DNA of 64,000 nt, taken from assembly GCF_014645535.1 (NCBI RefSeq), contig NZ_BMLX01000008.1:110687-174686 (forward strand), given 5' to 3'. The first letter of the stretch is position 1. The number at the start of each line of letters is the position of its first letter. A program made the translations under genes and the position numbers. Of this stretch, positions 16,671 to 26,384 are shown one piece after another. The notes beneath the pieces are model-generated. The model had not been told where the DNA came from. It did not search any database and saw only the letters and a list, made by a program, of their open reading frames with translations. Origin of the DNA: Silvimonas iriomotensis. Lineage in GTDB: Bacteria; Pseudomonadota; Gammaproteobacteria; Burkholderiales; Chitinibacteraceae.

Positions 16671-17864
16671 CTAGCGCGAGAGCGCCAGCTCCAGCGCCGC
16701 GCGATAGTGCTTTGCGGCGTCGTCATGGCGATCCAGCCGCTCCAGCAACTCGGCCAGTTCGGCGTGCGCCACGGCGGTTTTCTCTACCGCCAGGCACGCT
16801 TCCAGATAGTTGAGCGCCTTGCCCCACAAACTGCGCGCGCTGCACAAGCGGCCCAGCGTCAGCAGCAGCTGGCTGTCTTCCGGATGGGCCACCAGCCAGG
16901 TTTCAGCCTGCTGCAACTGGCCGACCCGTTCTTCAGCCGGCAGATCAAGCCGCCCGTAGCGTTCGACCAGGTCGCTGGACCATTGCTTTGCCAGCGTGTC
17001 TTCAATGATGACGCGTGCATCTTGCGCCGCGCCCTGCTCGCTGAACTGGTCCACCACCGCCGCGGTCACTTGCGGCAAGGCTTTGTCGTCGGCCGACAAT
17101 TTGGTCCACCAGTTCTTCAGCTCGCGTCCGGCTAGTGCGTGGCTGGCCAGCAAAGACAACAGCGCCTGAGCGCGAATGCGGGCCGCCTGGGCGGCATCCA
17201 GCGCATCGGTACGGGCCAGTTGCTCACACAGGCGCAACACGGCTTGCGGATTGTCTTCACGCTGGCGCAGACGCAATTCAAGGCGCATGGCGGCGGTCAG
17301 CTTGGGCGAAACCGCACGGGCCTCGGCAATGGCGATGTCGGCATCAGCATAACGGCGCTCATCCAGATACAGCTCGGCCATGGTCATGGCCAGCGCCAGA
17401 TGCTGCGGCGTCAGTTTCTGCTTGAGCTCGCTGAAATATCGGTCACGTTTGGCGTAATCGCGCATGGCGTGGGCAGAACGCGCCGCCAGCAGACCGTTGA
17501 CGGCGATGGCTTCTGCCGTGCGGCTGGCCGCATAAGCCTCGCTGGCAAGGCGCTCGGCGCGCTGGTAGCGGCCTTCATGAAAGGCAATGCGCGACTCACG
17601 CTCCAGCTTCATCGAGGCATCTTGCGCCTGCCGTTCACGGTAACGCTTGACCCGCGTCGGCAAGCCGCCCAGCTCCCGCACAAGGCGCGTCACGGCATAG
17701 AGCACGGCCACCGTGATCAGCACCAGCAGGATAAAGACGTTGAGCGAAATTTCCACGCGCCACGGCGGCACAAACAGCAAGGCGTAACCGGTGTTCACCT
17801 GGGCAAACAGGGTGACACCGACCGCCAGCGCAAACAGGGCAATCAACCAGACCAGAATTCTCAC
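16671..17864 (-). CDS. hemY: HemY, haem-operon TPR membrane protein
   Basis: A 397-residue inner-membrane protein: two hydrophobic segments in the first 60 residues (FALAVGVTLF and VFILLVLITVAVLYAVT), then a HemY_N-type region (RYRERQAQDASMKLE) and a tetratricopeptide-rich soluble part up to the C-terminus. HemY proteins of this type are not protoporphyrinogen oxidases; they belong to the haem operon of beta- and gammaproteobacteria and are thought to regulate or scaffold late haem steps. It overlaps the end of hemX by 4 bases and is the last gene of the hemC-hemD-hemX-hemY unit. Confidence 0.88.
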   Translation of the reverse strand: MRILVWLIALFALAVGVTLFAQVNTGYALLFVPPWRVEISLNVFILLVLITVAVLYAVTRLVRELGGLPTRVKRYRERQAQDASMKLERESRIAFHEGRYQRAERLASEAYAASRTAEAIAVNGLLAARSAHAMRDYAKRDRYFSELKQKLTPQHLALAMTMAELYLDERRYADADIAIAEARAVSPKLTAAMRLELRLRQREDNPQAVLRLCEQLARTDALDAAQAARIRAQALLSLLASHALAGRELKNWWTKLSADDKALPQVTAAVVDQFSEQGAAQDARVIIEDTLAKQWSSDLVERYGRLDLPAEERVGQLQQAETWLVAHPEDSQLLLTLGRLCSARSLWGKALNYLEACLAVEKTAVAHAELAELLERLDRHDDAAKHYRAALELALSR

Positions 17865-18907
17865 GGCTTGGCCCTTTCCGCCGTGGTACGGGCGGAGCGG
17901 ACTGCCGCCAGGCTGCTATCGAGCGAAGGCAGATTCTGGGCGAAAGAGATGCGCGACAGGTCATTGAGCGCGGACTGGGTAAGCTGCACCGGTCTGGCGC
18001 TGCCGTCAAAATACAGGCCCAGATAGCGGGTGACGGCGGCGAGGTCTGCCTTGAAGCCCTTTTCATCGTGCGAGTACAACTCGGTGCGGGCGTTCAGCAG
18101 GCGCAGCTTCATGTTCTCGCGCAGGAACAGGGCCTGGTCCGGCGTCAGCAATGCGGCGTCGGGTTTGTCCATGCGGCGGATCTGGATCAGGCCCTTGAGG
18201 TCAGCCCACAGTTCTGCGCCAAAGCTGCTGGCCCAGGAACGTTGCGCAGCCGGGGCACTGGCCGACGCCGGCAGGCGGTTTACATCTACCGCCAGCGGCA
18301 ACTGGTCAAGCTCGTCGATCAGGCTGTTGAGGCGCGACGTAATGCCCACCGTATCGAGCACTGGCAGCGACTTGAGTTTGTCCATGTCATGGGCCACCGC
18401 CTGCCGCAGCGAGATCAACTCTGGCTTGTTCAGTTCTTGCAGCTTGCGATCTGCGGCATCCAGCACCGTGAGCGCGGCCGAGACATTGCCGGTCAGCTGC
18501 AATTGCTGGCTGGCGTAGGTCAGGTTTTGCTCGATCTCGGCCAGCGAACGTTGCGTGTCGCTGCGGGTAAGGGTGTCGTACATGCTGGCCAGCGACGATT
18601 GCTGGCTTTGCGCCTCGGCCTCTTTGGCCGAGACCAGCGCAATCTGCTGTTGCACCGTACGCAGTTGCAGCTGGGCGGCCGCGTTGGCGGCGTTGGCATC
18701 CTGCTCACGTTTGGCCGCCTGGGCAGATTGCTCTGCCAGGCGGTTGCGCAACTGGTCCACTTCACGCTGCTGGTGTACCCAGACAGCGCCAGCGGCGACG
18801 ATGGCGACCACGGCCAGCCATACGCCCGGCTGATTCAAGCCAAAGCGGCGCGGTGGTTTGGGATGGGTTGTCAGCGCGGCCGACAGAGAGTTCTGGTCCT
18901 GGGTCAT
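17861..18907 (-). CDS. hemX: HemX, haem-operon membrane protein
   Basis: A 348-residue protein with a short cytoplasmic N-terminus, one membrane segment (about residues 28-45, LAVVAIVAAGAVWV), a long coiled-coil region rich in Gln and Ala (about 50-130), and a soluble C-terminal domain with the HemX signature SFGAELWADLKGLIQIRRMD-like stretch. Often labelled as uroporphyrinogen C-methyltransferase, but it has no methyltransferase motifs; its role in haem synthesis is unclear. The ATG at 18907 overlaps the hemD stop (ATGA) and has AGGA 5 bases before it. Confidence 0.87.
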   Translation of the reverse strand: MTQDQNSLSAALTTHPKPPRRFGLNQPGVWLAVVAIVAAGAVWVHQQREVDQLRNRLAEQSAQAAKREQDANAANAAAQLQLRTVQQQIALVSAKEAEAQSQQSSLASMYDTLTRSDTQRSLAEIEQNLTYASQQLQLTGNVSAALTVLDAADRKLQELNKPELISLRQAVAHDMDKLKSLPVLDTVGITSRLNSLIDELDQLPLAVDVNRLPASASAPAAQRSWASSFGAELWADLKGLIQIRRMDKPDAALLTPDQALFLRENMKLRLLNARTELYSHDEKGFKADLAAVTRYLGLYFDGSARPVQLTQSALNDLSRISFAQNLPSLDSSLAAVRSARTTAERAKP

Positions 18908-19659
18908 GGCGTCCTGTTGAAATGGCGGCACAGCGAAGTCACGATGCCAGCATCACCCGCTTCTGTGGCGACGACACGCGTCGCGCCATGTTCTGCCAGT
19001 GCGGCAGCAATCCGCGGGTGCGGCGTGAAATATAAAACCGATTGTAGCCGCTTGCAGTAGCTGGCTTCAAATTGAGTAAACAGGTAATGCGCCGCTTCCG
19101 AGCTGGAAATGATCGCGCCATCGCAGCCGGCATCCAGCGCTGCGCCCAGCCGGGCGCTGTCAAACGCTGGCGGCAAGCGGCGATAAGCGCTCACAACCTG
19201 CAGACGGGCGCCGCGTTCACGCAGCGCATCTGGCAACAATTCACGCCCGCCATCGCCCCGGAACAGCACCACACGGCGGCCTGCCAGCGCCTGCATGCGT
19301 GGCTCGGCCAGCAAACCTTCGCTATCAAACCGGGTGGCGGGACTGATGATATCGGTCATGCCCAGTTCTTCTGCCCGGCGCTGGCTGCCCGGCCCGACCA
19401 CGGCCACCGGCACCTGCGCCGGCCAGGCTGCGCCAAGGCGTGCCATCACCGCATCCATGGCCGAGGGGCTGACAAAAATGGCCAGATCCGTGTGAGCCAG
19501 TTCCGCCAGGGCAGCGTCCAGCGCGGCCGGATCAGCCGCCGGGGCGATCTCCAGCAGCGGCAAGGCGACCGGCACCGCGCCGGCCTCCCGCAGGCGCGTC
19601 AGCAGGCCTGCGGACTGTGCTGCCGGACGGGTCACCCACACGCGCTGGCCGCTGAGCAT
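18904..19659 (-). CDS. hemD: Uroporphyrinogen-III synthase
   Basis: A 251-residue protein that closes and flips ring D of hydroxymethylbilane to give uroporphyrinogen III. As usual for HemD, sequence conservation is low; the N-terminal VWVTRPAAQSAGLLTRL, the FVSPSAMDAV segment (about residue 60), VAVVGPGSQR and LFRGDGGRELLPDAL support the call, together with its place between hemC and hemX. It starts 8 bases after the hemC stop and overlaps the hemX start, consistent with one transcript. Confidence 0.92.
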   Translation of the reverse strand: MLSGQRVWVTRPAAQSAGLLTRLREAGAVPVALPLLEIAPAADPAALDAALAELAHTDLAIFVSPSAMDAVMARLGAAWPAQVPVAVVGPGSQRRAEELGMTDIISPATRFDSEGLLAEPRMQALAGRRVVLFRGDGGRELLPDALRERGARLQVVSAYRRLPPAFDSARLGAALDAGCDGAIISSSEAAHYLFTQFEASYCKRLQSVLYFTPHPRIAAALAEHGATRVVATEAGDAGIVTSLCRHFNRTP

Positions 19660-19667
19660 GACGAGGC

Positions 19668-20615
19668 TCAGTCTGCCGCGTTTTCCGCAAGGCGCTTGAG
19701 GACCTCAGCCGCGCCTTCGGTCAGCAACAGATCCGCCACTTGCAGACCCAGCCCGTTGGCCGCCGCGCGTGAGCCGTTGGCTTCGGCGTAGACCATATCA
19801 GAACCGTCCGGATTGGCGACAAAGCCGCGCAGGCGCAGGAAACCTTCATCGTCTTGCGCAAACGCACCCAGCGGCACCTGGCAAGAACCACCCAGACGGC
19901 GCGACAACGCGCGCTCGGCCGTCACGCAAGCGGCGGTTGCGGCGTCATTCAACGGCGCCAGCAGGGTTTTAAGGTCTTCACGCGAAGCCAGGATTTCAAT
20001 CCCCAGCGCGCCCTGGCCCGGTGCCGGCAAGCTATCCTGGGCGCTCAGTGTTTCACGGATGCGATCAGTAAAGCCAAGACGCTTCAGGCCGGCGGCAGCA
20101 AGGATGATGGCATCAAACTCGCCGGCATCCAGTTTGGACAAGCGCGTGCCCAGATTGCCGCGCAAGGGCTTGATGGTCAGATGCGGAAAGCGCGCGCGCA
20201 ACTGGCTTTCGCGGCGCAGGCTGGATGTCCCCACCACGGCGCCTTGCGGCAGGTCTGCCAGGCTGGCGTACTGGTTGGAGACAAAGGCATCGAACGGGTC
20301 TTCGCGCTCGCTGATCGCGCCGATGGCAAAGCCTTCAGGCAGCACCATCGGCACGTCTTTCATGGAATGCACGGCCAGGTCCGCCCGGCCTTCGGCCAGC
20401 GCGGTTTCCAGTTCTTTCACAAACAGGCCCTTGCCGCCGATCTTGTTGAGCGTGCGATCCAGAATCTGGTCGCCCTTGGTCGTCATGCCCAGCAGCTCTA
20501 CGGTCAGACCCGGATACAGCGCCAGCAAACGGTCACGAACATGATTGGCCTGCCACAAGGCAAGCGGGCTTTCGCGAGTGGCGATGACGAGGCGATGCGG
20601 CGCGGCAGTAGTCAT
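19668..20615 (-). CDS. hemC: Hydroxymethylbilane synthase (porphobilinogen deaminase)
   Basis: A 315-residue enzyme joining four porphobilinogens into hydroxymethylbilane. Conserved parts seen: [16 protein letters not shown] at the start, GDKI-type [28 protein letters not shown], and [15 protein letters not shown], which contains the Cys that holds the dipyrromethane cofactor. The ATG at 20615 is preferred over a TTG at 20639 for length, although no strong ribosome site precedes it. First gene of the hem operon. Confidence 0.95.
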   Translation of the reverse strand: MTTAAPHRLVIATRESPLALWQANHVRDRLLALYPGLTVELLGMTTKGDQILDRTLNKIGGKGLFVKELETALAEGRADLAVHSMKDVPMVLPEGFAIGAISEREDPFDAFVSNQYASLADLPQGAVVGTSSLRRESQLRARFPHLTIKPLRGNLGTRLSKLDAGEFDAIILAAAGLKRLGFTDRIRETLSAQDSLPAPGQGALGIEILASREDLKTLLAPLNDAATAACVTAERALSRRLGGSCQVPLGAFAQDDEGFLRLRGFVANPDGSDMVYAEANGSRAAANGLGLQVADLLLTEGAAEVLKRLAENAAD

Positions 20616-20699
20616 GAGCGGTTCTGCGTTCTGGATCAAACCGCCATTCTAGCGCGGGATGGCGCGATCACCACTGCGGCAATCGCGAACCCCTGCACT

Positions 20700-21281
20700 T
20701 TAACGCCGGTCTGCAAACACAAAGGGCTTGAGGTCGAACTCCATATCGCCCGACCAGGCCGGCGGCACCGGCCGCAAGGCCAGCGCCTCGTCCCGTTCGC
20801 GGATCACCTTGCGGGCCTGGCTGCGCCGCATCATCAACAAGAGGGCACCCACCGCCAGTACCGACGCCAGCGCCGCAATCAGGATCTGCGCATGCGCGGC
20901 CACGTATGCCAGCGCCGTTTGCAACAAAGGCTGGGCTGGCTGGTCTGCCCTGACGATTTGCGGGCTGGCACGCGGTGCGGCGCGCACCGGGCCTTGATGC
21001 TCCAGCAGGCGCATGCGCATTTCAATTGCGGCCTGCTCTTTGCGCAGGGTGTCCAGCGTGGCATCCAGCACCGGAGAGGACACCGGCGGCGGCAAGGCGA
21101 CCGGGTCTGACAGTCTGCCGTCCAGCACCAGCGGGATGGGGGTCGTGGCCGCAGGGGCGCAATCTTCCTGCGCGGCGGCGTTGTCACACTCGGCCAGTAC
21201 CGGATGGGCCCAGAACGCCAGCAAGAGGGCGATCAGGGGTAACAAGGGCCGCGCAAGACGGCCGGAATCAGTTGAGGACAT
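20700..21281 (-). CDS. Unknown secreted or membrane-anchored protein
   Basis: A 193-residue protein not recognised. It has an N-terminal signal peptide (PLLPLIALLLAFWAHPVLA, then ECDNAA), a Pro-rich linker, a short helical stretch (about residues 70-95) and a second hydrophobic segment at about 122-150 followed by basic residues (MMRRSQARKVIRERDEA). That suggests a periplasmic region tied to the membrane by a C-terminal helix with a small cytoplasmic tail. GGGAG 8 bases before the ATG at 21281 supports this start. It lies between polA and hemC in the same direction; 84 bases separate it from hemC. Confidence 0.6.
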   Translation of the reverse strand: MSSTDSGRLARPLLPLIALLLAFWAHPVLAECDNAAAQEDCAPAATTPIPLVLDGRLSDPVALPPPVSSPVLDATLDTLRKEQAAIEMRMRLLEHQGPVRAAPRASPQIVRADQPAQPLLQTALAYVAAHAQILIAALASVLAVGALLLMMRRSQARKVIRERDEALALRPVPPAWSGDMEFDLKPFVFADRR

Positions 21282-21411
21282 GCTATTGCTCCCGCAGAAG
21301 GCGGGGCATGCCATCTGCAAAAGACAACAGCATATTTTTGCAGGGTGGCTCAAACCATCAGAAAAGCCCTAATTCCGGCGCAGCCATGACCAAAGCGTTC
21401 TTACTACCGCC

Positions 21412-24141
21412 TCAATGCGCCTCTTCCCAGCTCATCCCCACACCGGTATCAGCCACCAGCGGCACCTTCAGGCGCGCGACTTCGGCCATGATCCGTGGCA
21501 ACTGGGTGCGGACCACGTCGAGTTCTGCGTCCGGGACTTCCAGCAGCAGTTCATCGTGGACCTGCAGCACCAGTTTGCTGGCCAGCTTGTCGCGCTCAAT
21601 CCAGTCTTGCACGGCCAGCATGGCCAGTTTGATCAGGTCGGCCGCAGTGCCTTGCATGGGCGCGTTGATGGCGGCGCGTTCAGCCCCGGCGCGGCGCATC
21701 GGGTTAGCGGCTTTGATCTCGGGCAGCCACAGGCGGCGGCCAAAGACGGTTTCCACAAAGCCCACACGGCGCGCTTCGGCCCGGGTGCGTTCCATATAGG
21801 CCGCCACGCCCGGGAAACGGCCAAAATAGCGGTCGATATAGTTCTGCGCCGCGCTGCGTTCAATTTCCAGCGATTGCGCCAGGCCAAAGGCACTCATGCC
21901 GTAAATCAGGCCAAAGTTGATGGTCTTGGCGTAGCGGCGCTGTTCGCTTGTCACTTCCAGCGGGGTGACGCCGAAAACTTCGGCCGCCGTGGCACGGTGA
22001 ATGTCCTCGCCTTCGGCAAAGGCTTTGAGCAGGGCGGCGTCGCTGGACAAATGCGCCATGATCCGCAATTCAATCTGCGAATAATCAGCCGACACAATCT
22101 TGTGGCCCGGTGGCGCGACAAAGGCCTCGCGGATGCGGCGGCCTTCTGCTGTGCGCACCGGAATATTCTGCAGATTGGGGTCGGTTGAACTCAACCGCCC
22201 GGTCACCGCTACGGTCTGGTTAAAGCTGGTGTGCACGCGGCCGGTATACGGGTTCACCATCAGCGGCAGCTTGTCGGTATAGGTCGACTTGAGCTTGGAC
22301 AGGCTGCGATGTTCCAGCAGCACCTTGGGCAGCGGGAAATCCTTGGCCAGTTCTTGCAGCACGTCTTCATCGGTCGAGGGCGCGCCCTTGGGGGTTTTCT
22401 TGATGACCGGCAACTTGAGTTGCTCGAAGAAAATTTCGCCAATCTGCTTGGGACTGCCCAGATTGAAGGGCTGGCCGGCCAGCTTGTAGGCTTCCTGTTC
22501 CAGTTCCAGCAATCGCAGGCCGATCTCGTGGCTTTGCTTGTTGAGCTTGGGGCCGTCCAGCAAGATGCCGTTGCGTTCCATCTTGAACAAGACTTCCCGT
22601 ACCGGCAGTTCGATGGTCTTGTAGAGCTTGTCCAGCGATGGCACTTGCGCCAGCCGTTCGTGCAAGGCGTGTGCCAGGCGCAGGGTAATGTCAGCGTCCT
22701 CGGCGGCATAGGCGGTCGCGGCTTCCACGCCTACCTCGTCAAAGCCGATCTGCTTGGCGCCCTTGCCGCAGACATCTTCGTATTTGATGGTGGTTTCGCC
22801 CAGTTCGCGCTCGGCCTGGTCGTCCATGTTGTGGCGTTCGTGGCTGGCCAGCACGTAAGACATCAGCAGCGTGTCATCGCTGATCCCGCGCAAGGTAATG
22901 CCATGATTGGCAAAGACGTGCTGGTCGTACTTGAGGTTCTGGCCCAGCTTTTTGTGGCTGTCTGATTCAAGCCAGGGTTTGAGCGTCGCCAGCGTTTCAT
23001 CAAACGCCAGTTGCACCGGTGTATCCGGGCCGCGATGCGCCAGCGGCAGGTAGGCCGCTTCGCCCCCTTTGACCGAGAACGACATGCCGACAATGCGTGC
23101 CTGCATCGGGTCAAGGCTGGTGGTTTCGGTGTCGACGGCAGTCACTTCGGCCGCATTCAGTTTCGCCAGCCAGGCTTGCAATTGCTGAGGGGTCTGGATG
23201 GCTTCGTAATGGCGCTCCAGCTTGCCGGCCGGTTTGTCCGCCACGGTGGCCGGGTCGACTTCACCCACAACGCCGGAAGCCAGTTTTTCTTCCGCCTCAC
23301 GCAACCAGGTGCGGAAGTTATACCGGCGGAACAGCGCTTCCAGTTCTACCCAGTTGGAGGCGCGCGGGCTCAGATCAGGCAGGGCGCCCGGCAATTCTTT
23401 GCTGAGGTCCACATCGCATTTGATGGTGACCAGTGCCTTGGCTGTCGGCAGCCAGCCCAGCGAGTTACGCAGGTTCTCGCCCACCACGCCGCCAATCTTG
23501 TCGGCATTGGCAACAATGTTATCCAGGCTGTCGTATTCGGCCAGCCACTTGGCGGCGGTTTTGGGGCCGACTTTGGGTACGCCGGGCACGTTATCCACCG
23601 TGTCGCCAATCAGCGAGAGGTAATCGACGATCTGGTCCGGCCGCACATTGAACTTGGCAAACACGCCTTCGATATCCAGCACTTCTTCGGTCATCGAGTT
23701 TTCAATCCGCACGCACTCGTTCACCAGTTGTGCCATGTCCTTGTCACCGGTGGACATGATGGTCTCGATACCGTGCTCGCACGCCATGGTGGCCAGGGTG
23801 CCGATCACGTCATCGGCCTCAACGCCTTCCACACACAAAATGGGCACGCCAAACGCGCGGACGGCGGCGTGGATCGGTTCGATCTGCACGCGCAATTCGT
23901 CTGGCATGGGCGGGCGGTTGGCTTTGTATTCGGTGTAGATATCGTCGCGGAATGTCTTGCCTTTGGCATCAAACACACAGGCGATGTAATCGGCCGGGGT
24001 GGTCTGCCGCAGCTTGCGCAGCATGTTCACAAAGCCATAGAGCGCATTGGTGGGCGTGCCATCCGGCGCGGACAATTCACGGATGGCGTGAAACGCGCGG
24101 TACAGGTAAGACGAACCATCAATGAGCAAAAGCTTAGGCAT
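21412..24141 (-). CDS. polA: DNA polymerase I
   Basis: A 909-residue enzyme for Okazaki fragment maturation and repair. All three domains are present: 5' nuclease (LLLIDGSSYLYRAFHA at the start; GDKDMAQLV; GVPKVGPKTAAKWL), proofreading exonuclease with the metal ligands kept (VTAVDTETTSLDPM, then QNLKYDQHV, AAEDADITLRL), and polymerase with motif A SADYSQIELRIMAHLS, motif B RRYAKTINFGLIYGMSAFG and motif C QVHDELLLEV. Start at ATG 24141 gives the normal N-terminus; the frame upstream to 24186 is not conserved in style. Confidence 0.97.
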   Translation of the reverse strand: MPKLLLIDGSSYLYRAFHAIRELSAPDGTPTNALYGFVNMLRKLRQTTPADYIACVFDAKGKTFRDDIYTEYKANRPPMPDELRVQIEPIHAAVRAFGVPILCVEGVEADDVIGTLATMACEHGIETIMSTGDKDMAQLVNECVRIENSMTEEVLDIEGVFAKFNVRPDQIVDYLSLIGDTVDNVPGVPKVGPKTAAKWLAEYDSLDNIVANADKIGGVVGENLRNSLGWLPTAKALVTIKCDVDLSKELPGALPDLSPRASNWVELEALFRRYNFRTWLREAEEKLASGVVGEVDPATVADKPAGKLERHYEAIQTPQQLQAWLAKLNAAEVTAVDTETTSLDPMQARIVGMSFSVKGGEAAYLPLAHRGPDTPVQLAFDETLATLKPWLESDSHKKLGQNLKYDQHVFANHGITLRGISDDTLLMSYVLASHERHNMDDQAERELGETTIKYEDVCGKGAKQIGFDEVGVEAATAYAAEDADITLRLAHALHERLAQVPSLDKLYKTIELPVREVLFKMERNGILLDGPKLNKQSHEIGLRLLELEQEAYKLAGQPFNLGSPKQIGEIFFEQLKLPVIKKTPKGAPSTDEDVLQELAKDFPLPKVLLEHRSLSKLKSTYTDKLPLMVNPYTGRVHTSFNQTVAVTGRLSSTDPNLQNIPVRTAEGRRIREAFVAPPGHKIVSADYSQIELRIMAHLSSDAALLKAFAEGEDIHRATAAEVFGVTPLEVTSEQRRYAKTINFGLIYGMSAFGLAQSLEIERSAAQNYIDRYFGRFPGVAAYMERTRAEARRVGFVETVFGRRLWLPEIKAANPMRRAGAERAAINAPMQGTAADLIKLAMLAVQDWIERDKLASKLVLQVHDELLLEVPDAELDVVRTQLPRIMAEVARLKVPLVADTGVGMSWEEAH

Positions 24142-24221
24142 CAGGGGAAACCCTCTATACTGGAAAAATGCGGCGGCGCGCGGCACAGGCGCACATCAAT
24201 AAAATCAACGGGGATACCACC

Positions 24222-24956
24222 ATGAGCCTCAAAGACAAAGTGCCCACACTGGTTGATACCGCCGCGCAGGCGGACATTCACGCCTGGCGCGCGCGCGAAT
24301 CCTGGCGCGTGTTCGAGATCATGGCAGAGTTTGTCGAAGCCGCAGAGCGGCTGCAACCGATTCAGCCCGCGGTTTCTATCTTTGGCTCGGCGCGCACGCC
24401 CCAGGAGCATCCGTATTATAAGCTCACCGAACAGGTTGCCAGACTGTTGTCTGATGCGGGTTTTTCGGTGATCTCTGGCGGCGGCCCCGGCATCATGGAG
24501 GCCGCCAACAAAGGCGCGTTCTTCGGCAAAAGCCCGTCGGTGGGGCTCAATATCCAGTTGCCGCATGAACAAAGCGGCAACCCTTATCAGGATGTCAGCC
24601 AGAGTTTCCGCCATTTTTTTGCGCGCAAGGTCATGTTTGTCAAACACGCCACGGCCTACGTGGTGATGCCCGGTGGCTTTGGCACGCTGGACGAACTCAC
24701 CGAAGCGCTCACGCTCATTCAGACTGGCAAGTCGCGCCGCATTCCCATCATTCTGGTCGGGAGCGCGTTCTGGGGCGGCATGGTGGACTGGTTCCGCAAT
24801 GTGCTGGTGACCGAAAAAATGATCGGCCCGGCAGACATGGATCTGGTGCAACTGATTGATGATCCCAAAGAGATCGTCGACGCCATCTTCAAATACTATG
24901 AAACACGCGGCTTTGAAATGTCGCCGGCTGAACGCGAAATGCAGTTCAGTTTGTAA
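24222..24956 (+). CDS. LOG family protein (TIGR00730, Rossmann fold)
   Basis: A 244-residue protein with the two family motifs: SGGGPGIMEAANKGA (about residues 86-100) and PGGFGTLDE (about 148-156). LOG proteins release cytokinin bases or, in bacteria, act as nucleoside monophosphate phosphoribohydrolases; the true bacterial substrate is often AMP. The ATG at 24222 follows GGGGA at a suitable distance. It is divergent from polA with 80 bases between, and its direction continues into DUF2782 and thrB. Confidence 0.9.
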   Translation: MSLKDKVPTLVDTAAQADIHAWRARESWRVFEIMAEFVEAAERLQPIQPAVSIFGSARTPQEHPYYKLTEQVARLLSDAGFSVISGGGPGIMEAANKGAFFGKSPSVGLNIQLPHEQSGNPYQDVSQSFRHFFARKVMFVKHATAYVVMPGGFGTLDELTEALTLIQTGKSRRIPIILVGSAFWGGMVDWFRNVLVTEKMIGPADMDLVQLIDDPKEIVDAIFKYYETRGFEMSPAEREMQFSL

Positions 24957-25032
24957 CCAGGATGAACCTGCCGTGCCAGGCAGCCGTCCAATCAAGAAAC
25001 ATACAAGCAAAAGCTATAAAGGAGACCTGCTC

Positions 25033-25374
25033 ATGCGTACAACATCCCTGATCGCCTGCCTCGTGTTGCTGGCTGGCGTGGCGCAAGCCGCCACCGATAC
25101 CAGCAAGAAAGAACCCGATGCCCCGCCGCCCCCGCCCATGCCCGCCGCAGACAGCCCGGCCGCGCCGGAGCCGGAAGTCACCGTGGTGCAAAAACAGGAC
25201 GCCACCGTCACCGAATACCGCATGAAAGGCAAGCTGTACATGATGCGGGTGGTGCCCAAGGTCGGCAAACCGTATTACCTCGTCGACAAGGAAGGCAACG
25301 GCCGTTTCAACGAGATGTCTGACATTGGTGGAGACAATCTGGCGCCACCGCGCTGGGTCTTGCTTGAATTCTGA
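25033..25374 (+). CDS. DUF2782 periplasmic protein
   Basis: A 113-residue protein with a signal peptide (SLIACLVLLAGVAQAA), a Pro-rich linker (about residues 30-50) and a conserved domain with VVQKQDATVTEYRMKGKLY and MRVVPKVGKPYYLVD. This is DUF2782, a family of unknown function that in betaproteobacteria regularly sits beside thrB and polA, as here. AAGGAGA upstream of the ATG supports the start. The stop is 62 bases before thrB. Confidence 0.85.
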   Translation: MRTTSLIACLVLLAGVAQAATDTSKKEPDAPPPPPMPAADSPAAPEPEVTVVQKQDATVTEYRMKGKLYMMRVVPKVGKPYYLVDKEGNGRFNEMSDIGGDNLAPPRWVLLEF

Positions 25375-25436
25375 ACGCGCCTTTGAAACAATGCCCGGCG
25401 TTGGCCGACCCCGGCGTACTCGTTGATAAACGAACC

Positions 25437-26378
25437 ATGTCTGTTTTCACTACCGTTACGCCGGATGATCTGGCGCCCTTTCTGAAGCGCTATTGCATTG
25501 GCCAGCTGGTCGAGCTCAAAGGCATCGCCGCGGGCGTCACCAACACCAATTTCTTCGTGACCACGACGCATGGTCGCTACGTGCTGACCTTGTTCGAGAC
25601 CTTGCAGGCCGAAGAACTGCCGTACTACGTGAACCTGCTGGCCCATCTGGCGCACCATGGCATTGCCTCGGCCGCGCCGATTGCCAATCTGGATGACCAG
25701 TACGTCGATACGCTCAATGGCAAACCGACGCTGCTGGTCACCTGCCTGCCGGGCAAGGTGGCAGAACACCCCAACACCACCCAGTGCGCCGAAGTGGGCG
25801 AGATGCTGGCGCAAATGCATCTGGCCTCCCGCAGCTATGGCGGCTACATGAAAAACCCGCGCGGCGTGCAGTGGTGGGCCGATACCGCCGCCACAGTCGC
25901 GCCGTTCATGGCCCCGGCTGATGCCCAATTGCTGCAGGCCGAAGTCACCCTGCAGCAATCCACCGATTACCGCGCCCTGCCGTCAGGCATGGTGCATGCC
26001 GACCTGTTCCGCGACAACGTGCTGATGGATGGCGATCGTGTGGGCGGGTTTATCGACTTTTACTATGCGTGCAACGACGCCTGGTTGTATGACGTCGCCA
26101 TTGCGCTGAACGACTGGTGCTCGACCGCCGATGGCAACATCGACGACGCCCGCGCCCGCGCCTTCCTCAAGGGCTACACCGATGTACGCCCGCTGGACGC
26201 CGCCGAGAAAGCCGCCTGGCCGACCATGTTGCGTGGCGCCGCGCTGCGCTTCTGGACCTCCCGCCTGCTTGATTTCCACAAACCGGCCAGCGGCGAAATG
26301 ACGTTCGCCAAAGACCCGACCCACTTCCAGCGCGTGATCGAGCATCACACACGCCGCCAGGATTTCTGGCTGGACTGA
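25437..26378 (+). CDS. thrB: Homoserine kinase, ThrB type II
   Basis: A 313-residue protein of the aminoglycoside-phosphotransferase-like kinase fold that serves as homoserine kinase in many proteobacteria. Typical features: MSVFTTVTPDDL at the start, GVTNTNFFV for the phosphate loop region, LVTCLPGK, HADLFRDNVLMDGD (catalytic loop) and GFIDFYYACNDAW (metal-binding Asp). It phosphorylates homoserine on the way to threonine. The chosen ATG at 25437 matches known N-termini. The ECF sigma gene starts 6 bases after its stop. Confidence 0.93.
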   Translation: MSVFTTVTPDDLAPFLKRYCIGQLVELKGIAAGVTNTNFFVTTTHGRYVLTLFETLQAEELPYYVNLLAHLAHHGIASAAPIANLDDQYVDTLNGKPTLLVTCLPGKVAEHPNTTQCAEVGEMLAQMHLASRSYGGYMKNPRGVQWWADTAATVAPFMAPADAQLLQAEVTLQQSTDYRALPSGMVHADLFRDNVLMDGDRVGGFIDFYYACNDAWLYDVAIALNDWCSTADGNIDDARARAFLKGYTDVRPLDAAEKAAWPTMLRGAALRFWTSRLLDFHKPASGEMTFAKDPTHFQRVIEHHTRRQDFWLD

Positions 26379-26384
26379 CAGGCC

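Noticed and set aside
17861..18907. Uroporphyrinogen methyltransferase activity for HemX
   Set aside because: The common database label is not backed by any methyltransferase motif in this protein.
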